From Bacteroidota bacterium (lineage in GTDB: Bacteria > Bacteroidota > Bacteroidia > Bacteroidales > VadinHA17), in assembly GCA_030628785.1 (NCBI GenBank), contig DAOVQI010000261.1, positions 1 through 5,277 of the forward strand: a stretch of DNA of 5,277 nucleotides, written 5' to 3'. Below the pieces are notes generated by a model that was not told the origin of the DNA, did not search any database, and was given only the letters and a program-made list of their open reading frames with translations. Of this stretch, positions 1 to 5,180 are shown one piece after another (positions within the stretch are counted from its first letter, which is position 1; every line of letters starts with the position of its first letter). The position numbers were made by a program, and so were the translations under genes.

Positions 1-67
1 AGAATTTTATTTTCAAATTTATTAAATTCCCCAAATTTTGAGGGAGTTGAGTTGGTTTCTTTTCAAA

Positions 68-87
68 CCCCGCCTTAAAAGGCGGGG
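68..87. terminator. GC-rich hairpin upstream of xerD, possible terminator
   Basis: CCCCGCC (68-74) and GGCGGGG (81-87) form a perfect 7-bp GC stem, extendable by two T-A pairs, around an A-rich loop. The plus-strand side has no U-tract (it continues CTATTGATAAAT). The minus-strand side continues TTTGAAAAG, which is slightly more terminator-like. It probably ends a transcript of a gene lying left of the window, in whichever direction, or is a small intergenic repeat. The rest of 1-130 is AT-rich and shows no gene. Confidence 0.4.
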
Positions 88-130
88 CTATTGATAAATT
101 AATCACCAAAAGTTTATAAATTTAATCAGG

Positions 131-156
131 TTAGGCATTTATTCTTTTAGGCATTT
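131..156 (+). repeat. 10-bp direct repeat overlapping the xerD promoter region
   Basis: TTAGGCATTT occurs at 131-140 and again at 147-156, a 16-bp period, directly upstream of and abutting the predicted -7 box. Two equally spaced copies at a promoter could be a regulator binding site, but a chance or slippage repeat in AT-rich DNA is also possible. Confidence 0.4.
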
Positions 157-164
157 TAATTTTG
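157..164 (+). promoter_or_regulatory. Bacteroidota-type -7 box of the xerD promoter
   Basis: TAATTTTG is an exact match to the Bacteroidota -7 consensus TAnnTTTG. No TTTG is visible at the usual 19-21 bp upstream, so the -33 element is weak or absent. Transcription would begin near 170, which leaves a leader of only about 9 nt before the ATG at 179 and puts the upstream ATG at 167 outside the transcript. Confidence 0.45.
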
Positions 165-178
165 TTATGCTACACAAC

Positions 179-1084
179 ATGAATACTTGTTGGAACAAAT
201 TGGTCAGCGATTTTAACGTTTTCCTGAAACTGGAAAAATTACTGTCCCTGAATTCCATTGACGCGTACATTTCTGATGTAAAGAAGTTAAAAAGCTTTTT
301 CGAAGTTATAGGCAAAGAGATCAAACCAACTGAAGTAAAACTTTCTGATTTAAAGCACTTTATTGAATGGGTGAACAAACTTGGGATGAGTTCGGGAACC
401 CAGGCACGGGTTATTTCAGGTATTAAAGGATTTTATAAATACCTGTTGCTAGAGGATATCATACAGACTGACCCTACCACATTGCTTGAATCACCAAGAA
501 TTGGACGAAAATTACCGGATATCCTTTCGGTTGAAGAAATAGACAAAATCATGGCTGCAATTGATTTGAGCAAGCCGCAAGGGCAACGGAATAAGGCTAT
601 CCTGGAGACATTGTATAGTTGTGGTCTGAGGGTCTCAGAATTGACCAACTTAAAAATATCGAATCTTTATTTTGATTTAGGATATGTTAAAATCCTTGGT
701 AAAGGAAATAAGGAAAGGCTTGTTCCGATCAGCTCTATAGCAATTAAGGAAATCAACCTATATTTTGAAGACAGAAGAAGACTGCCCTCTGTTGCGAGGG
801 AGGATGAAAATATTGTTTTTCTCAACCGTAGAGGGAAAAAGCTCACAAGGGTAATGGTGTTTACTATTGTAAAGGAATTAGTAAAAAAAATAAATTTAAG
901 AAAGAATGTTAGTCCTCACACGTTCCGGCATTCCTTTGCCACCCATTTGATTGAGGGAGGTGCCGATTTACGTGCCGTACAGGAAATGCTGGGCCATGAA
1001 TCAATTCTAACAACTGAAATATATACCCACCTCAACAGAGAATACCTGAGGGATACAATAATCCAGTTCCATCCCCGGTCGTAA
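179..1084 (+). CDS. xerD: Site-specific tyrosine recombinase XerD
   Basis: Cytoplasmic recombinase that, with a partner Xer protein, resolves chromosome dimers at dif before division, under FtsK control in known systems. From the ATG at 179 it is 301 aa, close to the usual ~298. An N-terminal SAM-like core-binding domain (about 5-90) is followed by the catalytic domain (about 110-295). All six catalytic residues are visible: R151 in YSCGLRVSEL, K175 in GKGNKER, H247 and R250 in HTFRHSFATH, H273 in LGHES, and the nucleophile Y282 in EIYTH. Each lies three residues after its E. coli XerD equivalent as I recall those numbers. The C-terminal GGADLRAVQEMLGHES stretch fits the XerD branch better than XerC or phage integrases. 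An in-frame ATG at 167 would add four residues (MLHN). I prefer 179 because the -7 box at 157-164 places the transcription start after 167 and the protein then begins MNTCWNKL, like relatives. No Shine-Dalgarno is seen. The gene appears monocistronic and intact. Confidence 0.93.
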   Translation: MNTCWNKLVSDFNVFLKLEKLLSLNSIDAYISDVKKLKSFFEVIGKEIKPTEVKLSDLKHFIEWVNKLGMSSGTQARVISGIKGFYKYLLLEDIIQTDPTTLLESPRIGRKLPDILSVEEIDKIMAAIDLSKPQGQRNKAILETLYSCGLRVSELTNLKISNLYFDLGYVKILGKGNKERLVPISSIAIKEINLYFEDRRRLPSVAREDENIVFLNRRGKKLTRVMVFTIVKELVKKINLRKNVSPHTFRHSFATHLIEGGADLRAVQEMLGHESILTTEIYTHLNREYLRDTIIQFHPRS

Positions 1085-1124
1085 CCATATTCTGGATTTT
1101 CATATTAAAAGTTTTACTGTAGAT

Positions 1125-1156
1125 ACTCGTCTGACGACTGGAGTCGTCTGACGAGT
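1125..1156. repeat. Large imperfect palindrome between xerD and ppdK
   Basis: Two 15-nt arms (1125-1139 and 1142-1156) are reverse complements except for one central T-T mismatch (1132/1149), separated by GG. Each arm also carries the 11-mer TCGTCTGACGA (1127-1137 and 1144-1154), itself a near-palindrome, so the unit is both inverted and direct. It starts 41 bp after the xerD stop. The following bases (TGAAAACTATAG) are not a U-tract, so a classical intrinsic terminator is doubtful. It may still end the xerD transcript, or be a REP-like dispersed repeat or a binding site. Confidence 0.6.
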
Positions 1157-1219
1157 TGAAAACTATAGGACGCCTAGTAACTTTCCTAGACTACTTCTTA
1201 CAATTCAGGAAATAATTAT

Positions 1220-1227
1220 TACTTTTG
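1220..1227 (+). promoter_or_regulatory. Bacteroidota-type -7 box of the ppdK promoter
   Basis: TACTTTTG matches TAnnTTTG exactly and lies 38 bp before the ppdK ATG, giving a leader of about 30 nt. The expected -33 TTTG is not clear (only T-rich TTCTTA near 1195-1200). An overlapping sigma70-like reading, TTGACG (1225-1230), 16 bp, TAAATA (1247-1252), is possible but would leave only about 7 nt of leader. The leader is A-rich with no Shine-Dalgarno, as is common in this phylum. Confidence 0.45.
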
Positions 1228-1265
1228 ACGCAATTTTTCAAAAGAGTAAATAACGCTAAAAAATT

Positions 1266-3983
1266 ATGACTCAGGTAAAAAGAGTTTACACATTCGGAGA
1301 TAAGAAAGCCGAAGGCAAGGCTGTTATGAAAAATCTCCTGGGCGGCAAGGGTTCCAATCTTGCCGAAATGAACAGGATTGGTATTCCAGTACCTCCCGGA
1401 TTCACTATTACCACAGAAGTATGTGCCGAATATTTCGAATTGGGAAGAGATAAGGTTGTTGATTTATTGAAAGAGGAAGTAGAAAAAGCTGTTGCCCATA
1501 TTGAAGACATCATGGGGACCAAATTTGGAAGCAAAGAGAATCCTTGTTTGGTTTCTGTTCGATCGGGAGCAAGGGCTTCTATGCCGGGAATGATGGATAC
1601 TGTTCTGAACCTGGGTTTGAATGATGATGTTGTGGAGAGTCTCTCCAAAAAAACGGGAAACCCCAGGTTTGTATGGGATTCTTATCGACGTTTTATACAA
1701 ATGTACGGCGATGTGGTTCTGGGAATGAAATCTGCCTCAAAAGAGGATATTGATCCTTTCGAAGAAATAATGGACAACATAAAGGAAGCTAAAGGTATTA
1801 AACAAGATAATGATCTTAGTGTTGATGATTTGAAAAAGCTGGTAAAACAATTCAAGCAAGCGGTAAAAGAAAAAACAGGAAAAGATTTTCCTGTTGATCC
1901 ATGGCAACAGTTATGGGGTTCGATCATGGCTGTTTTCGATAGCTGGAACACACCAAGAGCAATTGTTTACCGGAACCTGAATCAGATCCCTAATGATTGG
2001 GGTACAGCTATTAATGTCCAGGCTATGGTTTTCGGAAATATGGGTGAAAGTTCTGCGACTGGTGTAGCATTTACAAGGGATGCCGGCACAGGTGAAGATA
2101 TTTTCAATGGAGAATACCTGATCAATGCACAAGGTGAAGATGTAGTGGCAGGTATCCGGACTCCACTAAATATTACAAAAGAGGGATCAATGCGTTGGGC
2201 AAGGTTGGCAAACATTTCTGAAGAAGAAAGAGCAACCATGTATCCGTCTCTCGAAGAAGCCATGCCTGAACTTTACAAAGAGCTCGATGATATACAACAG
2301 AAACTGGAGAACCATTACAAAGATATACAGGATCTCGAATTTACTATTCAGGAAGGGAAACTTTGGTTATTACAAACACGAAATGGAAAACGGACAGGTG
2401 CTGCGATGGTAAAAATCGCCATGGATATGCTTCAACAAGGGATCATCGATGAAAAAACAGCACTTTTACGCCAGGAACCGAACAAATTAGACGAATTATT
2501 ACATCCGGTTTTTGACAAGAAAGCCATTACCAGAGCAAACGTTCTGGCAAAAGGATTACCTGCTTCCCCGGGAGCAGCTACAGGTCAGATCGTGTTTTTT
2601 GCAGATGAAGCGGATAAATATCCCGAATCCATCCTTGTACGTATTGAGACATCTCCTGAAGATCTTGCGGGAATGGATATTGCAAAAGGTATTTTGACAG
2701 CTCGTGGCGGGATGACCTCTCACGCAGCTGTTGTTGCCCGTGGGATGGGTAAATGCTGTGTAGCCGGTGCCGGCAGTATTGTAGTTAATTATAAAACACG
2801 TACACTTTCCGCAAATAGTCAAACCTTCAAAGAAGGTGCCTGGATCTCATTAAACGGTTCAACCGGAGAAGTTTACGAAGGTAAAATTGAAACCATCGAT
2901 CCCGAATTAAGTGGTGATTTTGGTAAAATTATGAATCTGGCTGATAAATATGCCAGAATGAAAGTCAGAACCAATGCTGACACACCAAAAGATGCAAAAG
3001 TAGCAAGGGATTTCGGCGCTTTGGGAATCGGTCTGACCAGAACAGAGCACATGTTTTTCGAAGGAGAACGGATCAAAGCCATGCGTGAAATGATACTTGC
3101 TGAGGATGAAGCCGGAAGACGGAAAGCACTGGAAAAATTATTACCCATCCAAAGAGAAGACTTTGAAGGGATTTTTGAGGCTATGCATGATCTTCCTGTA
3201 ACGGTTCGTTTACTTGATCCTCCTCTGCACGAATTTGTTCCCCATGAAGAAGAAAACCAGAAGGAAATGGCTGAAGAAATGGGTATTTCGGTTGAAGAAA
3301 TAAAAGCCAAAGTGGAATCCCTGCATGAATTCAATCCCATGTTGGGACACAGGGGATGCAGGTTAGGTAACACTTATCCGGAAATTACCGAAATGCAGGC
3401 AAGGGCAATTATTGAGGCTGCATTAAACCTTAAATCTAAAGGTGTTAAGGCTATACCTGAAATTATGGTCCCTCTGACAGGCACTTTGCAAGAAATGGAA
3501 TTGCAGGAAAAAATTATCAGGGATACTGCTGAAAAAGTATTCGCAGAAAGAAACGATACGATCGAATACCTGGTTGGGACTATGATTGAGATCCCGAGGG
3601 CAGCGCTTACTGCTGATGAAATTGCCAAATCAGCTGAGTTTTTCTCGTTCGGCACAAATGACCTGACACAAATGGGATTTGGTTATTCACGCGATGATGC
3701 AGGAACATTTCTGCCAATTTACATTGAGAAGGGTTTATTGAAAAACGATCCGTTCCAGATTCTCGATCAGGAAGGCATAGGCCAGTTGGTTGAAATGGGA
3801 ACCAGGAAAGGAAGGGAAACAAAACCTGATTTGAAAGTAGGTATATGTGGCGAACACGGAGGGGAACCAACCTCGGTAGAGTTTTGCTACAGAGTGGGTA
3901 TGGATTATGTCAGTTGCTCTCCGTACAGGGTACCTATTGCACGACTGGCAGCCGCCCAAGCAGCGATTAAAGATGAAGTTTAG
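1266..3983 (+). CDS. ppdK: Pyruvate, phosphate dikinase (PPDK)
   Basis: Cytoplasmic enzyme interconverting ATP + pyruvate + Pi with AMP + PEP + PPi. In anaerobic Bacteroidota it can run in glycolysis, making ATP with PPi, or toward PEP. The 905-aa length is in the family range (about 875-910). The ATP-grasp domain (about 1-375) has GGKGSNLAEM (26-35) and VRSGARASMPGMMDT (98-112). The swivelling phosphohistidine domain (about 430-535) starts with KGLPASPGAATG (429-440) and contains GGMTSHAAVVARGMGK with catalytic H486. T484, two residues before it, is the position phosphorylated by the PPDK regulatory protein where that protein exists. The PEP/pyruvate TIM barrel (about 550-900) has RTEHMFF (R592), RLLDPPLHEF (R648), MIEIPRA (E775), FGTNDLTQMGFGYSRDD (N798) and the acid/base C861 in GICGEHGGEP. 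These match the known Clostridium symbiosum active-site set with a shift of about +30. No active-site residue is missing. PEP synthase is unlikely because the LGGKGSNLAEM/RASMPGMMDT N-terminus and the GICGEHGGEP ending are of PPDK type. Its own promoter and a downstream terminator suggest a single-gene unit. Confidence 0.98.
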   Translation: MTQVKRVYTFGDKKAEGKAVMKNLLGGKGSNLAEMNRIGIPVPPGFTITTEVCAEYFELGRDKVVDLLKEEVEKAVAHIEDIMGTKFGSKENPCLVSVRSGARASMPGMMDTVLNLGLNDDVVESLSKKTGNPRFVWDSYRRFIQMYGDVVLGMKSASKEDIDPFEEIMDNIKEAKGIKQDNDLSVDDLKKLVKQFKQAVKEKTGKDFPVDPWQQLWGSIMAVFDSWNTPRAIVYRNLNQIPNDWGTAINVQAMVFGNMGESSATGVAFTRDAGTGEDIFNGEYLINAQGEDVVAGIRTPLNITKEGSMRWARLANISEEERATMYPSLEEAMPELYKELDDIQQKLENHYKDIQDLEFTIQEGKLWLLQTRNGKRTGAAMVKIAMDMLQQGIIDEKTALLRQEPNKLDELLHPVFDKKAITRANVLAKGLPASPGAATGQIVFFADEADKYPESILVRIETSPEDLAGMDIAKGILTARGGMTSHAAVVARGMGKCCVAGAGSIVVNYKTRTLSANSQTFKEGAWISLNGSTGEVYEGKIETIDPELSGDFGKIMNLADKYARMKVRTNADTPKDAKVARDFGALGIGLTRTEHMFFEGERIKAMREMILAEDEAGRRKALEKLLPIQREDFEGIFEAMHDLPVTVRLLDPPLHEFVPHEEENQKEMAEEMGISVEEIKAKVESLHEFNPMLGHRGCRLGNTYPEITEMQARAIIEAALNLKSKGVKAIPEIMVPLTGTLQEMELQEKIIRDTAEKVFAERNDTIEYLVGTMIEIPRAALTADEIAKSAEFFSFGTNDLTQMGFGYSRDDAGTFLPIYIEKGLLKNDPFQILDQEGIGQLVEMGTRKGRETKPDLKVGICGEHGGEPTSVEFCYRVGMDYVSCSPYRVPIARLAAAQAAIKDEV

Positions 3984-4021
3984 TTCCACATCCGTTATAA
4001 TACACTTAAGGAAAAGCAATT

Positions 4022-4041
4022 AAAAAACCCTGAGGTTTTTT
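4022..4041 (+). terminator. Probable intrinsic terminator of ppdK
   Basis: AAAAAACC (4022-4029) and GGTTTTTT (4034-4041) form a perfect 8-bp stem around the tetraloop CTGA, 38 bp after the ppdK stop. The descending arm ends in six Ts that double as the U-tract. The stem has only two GC pairs, so it is thermodynamically weak. The symmetric A-run/T-run would let it work in either direction. Confidence 0.5.
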
Positions 4042-4104
4042 ATCGTCTGCAGTTTGCGGGATACGAGTTAATAATACTGACAAGGATTCAAGCTAAACAA
4101 CCGT

Positions 4105-4124
4105 CCAGGGTTCTTTGGACCTGG
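4105..4124. repeat. Bulged hairpin in the ppdK-plsY spacer
   Basis: CCAGG (4105-4109) pairs with CCTGG (4120-4124). After a one-base bulge (G4110), TTC (4111-4113) pairs with GGA (4117-4119) including one G-T wobble, closing a TTT loop. Part of the right arm, TTGGACC (4115-4121), is also perfectly complementary to GGTCCAA at 4197-4203, so an alternative fold exists. Confidence 0.4.
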
Positions 4125-4143
4125 AAGAGTTGTAATCAGTGGA

Positions 4144-4161
4144 TGACCCCGCGAGGGGTCA
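4144..4161. repeat. Stable hairpin with GCGA tetraloop
   Basis: TGACCCC (4144-4150) and GGGGTCA (4155-4161) form a perfect 7-bp stem closed by GCGA, a GNRA-type tetraloop typical of folded RNA. It is followed by CATTATTGTAG, which is not a U-tract, so this is not an obvious terminator. It may be part of a structured RNA or an intergenic repeat. Confidence 0.5.
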
Positions 4162-4265
4162 CATTATTGTAGAAAAAACAGGCATAATAGATAACTGGTC
4201 CAACTACCATCCTTCCTCAGGGAGAAACCGCCTCATGGACCGGAAAAGGAAAGCTTTCCATTTCA

Positions 4266-4282
4266 TATCCGCTAAGCGGATA
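4266..4282. repeat. 17-bp palindrome TATCCGCTAAGCGGATA
   Basis: Two perfect 8-nt arms (4266-4273, 4275-4282) flank a single A. The very short centre suits a protein-binding dyad (dimeric regulator operator) at least as well as an RNA stem. It lies about 45 bp upstream of the candidate plsY -33 box, so it could be an operator, but no regulator can be named. Confidence 0.45.
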
Positions 4283-4288
4283 AATACA

Positions 4289-4319
4289 GTCAGGGCACGA
4301 ACTTGAGTCGTACCCTGAC
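4289..4319. terminator. Strong hairpin ahead of plsY, possible terminator
   Basis: GTCAGGG (4289-4295) and CCCTGAC (4313-4319) make a perfect 7-bp stem. After one mismatch (C4296/A4312), ACGA (4297-4300) pairs with TCGT (4308-4311), closing a 7-nt loop. The stretch after it, GATATATTTTG, is AT-rich with four Ts but is an imperfect U-tract. It could end an RNA made from the spacer, or insulate plsY from upstream transcription. Confidence 0.45.
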
Positions 4320-4326
4320 GATATAT

Positions 4327-4357
4327 TTTGAATGACCGGAAAATATTCCGAATTTTG
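4327..4357 (+). promoter_or_regulatory. Candidate Bacteroidota-type promoter of plsY
   Basis: TTTG (4327-4330) is followed after 19 bp by GAATTTTG (4350-4357), which matches the -7 consensus TAnnTTTG except for its first base. The spacing is within the usual 19-21 bp. Transcription would begin near 4363, a leader of about 15 nt. The spacer holds a small inverted repeat, CGGAA (4337-4341) with TTCCG (4346-4350), that could bind a regulator. No Shine-Dalgarno precedes the ATG. Confidence 0.4.
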
Positions 4358-4396
4358 TAATTCATAAAAATATCACCATGCAGTTTGTAATTCATA
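4354..4396 (+). repeat. 13-bp direct repeat across the plsY start
   Basis: TTTGTAATTCATA occurs at 4354-4366 and at 4384-4396, a period of exactly 30 bp. The first copy overlaps the candidate -7 box and early leader. The second lies inside the gene and encodes residues 3-6 (FVIH). The sequence between and after the copies is not similar. Confidence 0.6.
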
Positions 4397-5031
4397 TTAT
4401 ACTTATCCTCCTGGCTTATTTGCTGGGATCTATTCCTTCAGCAGTCTGGATTGGGAAATGGTTTTACAATACTGACGTTCGTGAACATGGAAGCGGTAAT
4501 GCAGGATTTACAAATACATTCAGGGTATTGGGATGGAAACCCGGATTGCCTGTTTTCTTTATTGATATAATAAAAGGTTGGTTAGCTGCCAATTTAATTT
4601 ACCTCACAAATTTCTATGAACCTAAAACCGGCATTTTTATTACTCTACAGATAATCCTCGGATCAGTCGCAGTAATTGGTCACATTTTTCCCATTCTTGC
4701 AGGTTTCAGGGGAGGCAAAGGCGTTGCTACACTATTGGGTGTAGTAATTGCTATTGATCCTGTATCCTCCCTTATTTGTGCAGGCATTTTTCTTGTTACA
4801 TTCCTTATTTCAAAATACGTTTCCCTTAGCTCAATTATAGCAGGAATCTTCTTTCCGGTTATTGTAATAATTATTTTTAAAACAACAATAACCTCACTTA
4901 TAATCTTCTCAATTATTGTTGCTGTCTTATTAATTTTTACCCATCGGGAAAATATAGGAAGGCTTATCAGGAAAGAAGAATCGAAGGTGAAATTTGTCAG
5001 GAAAAATCAGGAGAAGTCAGAAAAGGGATAA
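4378..5031 (+). CDS. plsY: Glycerol-3-phosphate acyltransferase PlsY
   Basis: Integral inner-membrane enzyme that transfers an acyl chain from acyl-phosphate (made by PlsX) to glycerol-3-phosphate, giving lysophosphatidate, the first step of phospholipid synthesis. It has 217 aa (family about 190-220) and is strongly hydrophobic, with membrane segments roughly at 3-25, 56-76, 88-108, 115-145, 150-167 and 171-188. The three family motifs are present: GSGNAGFTN at 38-46 after GSIPSAVW (17-24), GHIFPILAGFRGGKGVAT at 101-118, and HRENIGRL at 189-196 before a basic tail ending in KNQEKSEKG. F44 sits where the family usually has a small residue (GSGNxGATN, Thr in some Gram-positives). The rest of the motif is intact, so I still expect activity. 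The ATG at 4378 is the only sensible start: the frame upstream meets a TGA at 4333 without another ATG. The gene stands alone, with a long spacer before it and no close downstream partner. plsX is not in the window. Confidence 0.96.
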   Translation: MQFVIHIILILLAYLLGSIPSAVWIGKWFYNTDVREHGSGNAGFTNTFRVLGWKPGLPVFFIDIIKGWLAANLIYLTNFYEPKTGIFITLQIILGSVAVIGHIFPILAGFRGGKGVATLLGVVIAIDPVSSLICAGIFLVTFLISKYVSLSSIIAGIFFPVIVIIIFKTTITSLIIFSIIVAVLLIFTHRENIGRLIRKEESKVKFVRKNQEKSEKG

Positions 5032-5036
5032 ACCGA

Positions 5037-5059
5037 AACCATACAGGAATAATATGGTT
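5037..5059. terminator. Weak hairpin just after plsY
   Basis: AACCATA (5037-5043) and TATGGTT (5053-5059) form a perfect 7-bp stem with a 9-nt loop, beginning 6 bp after the plsY stop. The downstream ACTGGGTTCTGG is not a U-tract. It may help protect or end the plsY mRNA, but the case is weak. Confidence 0.3.
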
Positions 5060-5112
5060 ACTGGGTTCTGGTTTACTCACTCCCACAAGCCTTCCCACCA
5101 CCTGCTCGTGAA

Positions 5113-5153
5113 GTTTGGTTTCCACTTCGTTCCAACCAAACGTTCTGGTTTTT
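5113..5153 (+). terminator. Hairpin with downstream T-run, possible plsY terminator
   Basis: GTTTGGTT (5113-5120) and AACCAAAC (5134-5141) make a perfect 8-bp stem with a 13-nt loop. A TTTTT run follows at 5149-5153, seven bases after the stem, farther than in a standard intrinsic terminator. A competing fold pairs GAAGT (5110-5114) with ACTTC (5124-5128). The surrounding 5060-5180 stretch has no gene. Confidence 0.35.
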
Positions 5154-5180
5154 AGTTTGTAGTTTAATATACTAACAAAA

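Larger units (their letters stand above)
3984..4377. other. 394-bp gene-free spacer rich in inverted repeats
   Basis: No plus-strand reading frame here looks like protein. The only minus-strand frame of any length (63 codons, 4204-4395) has unremarkable composition and runs into plsY, so I treat it as spurious. The spacer holds a probable ppdK terminator (4022-4041), hairpins at 4105-4124 and 4144-4161, a 12-bp palindrome GGAAAGCTTTCC (4248-4259), a palindrome at 4266-4282, a longer hairpin at 4289-4319 and a candidate plsY promoter (4327-4357). The 4105-4319 part could be a structured RNA of unknown type. I do not recognise a known RNA family in it. Confidence 0.5.

Noticed and set aside
1..78. 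Open plus-strand frame from base 1 to a TAA at 76-78 (25 codons), possible tail of an upstream gene
   Set aside because: The stop falls inside the GC hairpin, the peptide matches no family I know, and the AT-rich composition fits spacer. Too short to support.
179..1084. The recombinase as a phage or integron integrase marking a mobile island
   Set aside because: Catalytic spacing, length and C-terminal sequence fit housekeeping XerD, the neighbours are core genes, and no att repeats or tRNA are adjacent.
1225..1252. TTGACG-16 bp-TAAATA as a sigma70 promoter for ppdK
   Set aside because: The leader would be only about 7 nt, and the overlapping exact TAnnTTTG box fits the phylum better. It is mentioned only as an alternative.
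2873..3373. 166-codon minus-strand frame inside ppdK
   Set aside because: It lies entirely within the well-supported ppdK gene, its composition is Ser-rich as expected for an antisense shadow, and it has no recognisable motif.
4100..4125. GGGTTCTTTGGACC as a tRNA T-arm
   Set aside because: The loop does not fit TTCRANY and no anticodon arm or acceptor stem can be drawn around it.
4236..4260. GGACCGGAAAAGGAAAGC resembles the conserved GGUCCGGAAGGAAGC part of SRP RNA or the GAAAGUCC core of RNase P RNA
   Set aside because: Key bases differ and the flanking helices needed for either RNA are not there.
4204..4395. 63-codon minus-strand frame covering the plsY upstream region
   Set aside because: It crosses several hairpins and the start of plsY, has no family resemblance and lacks a convincing promoter. 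Treated as chance.
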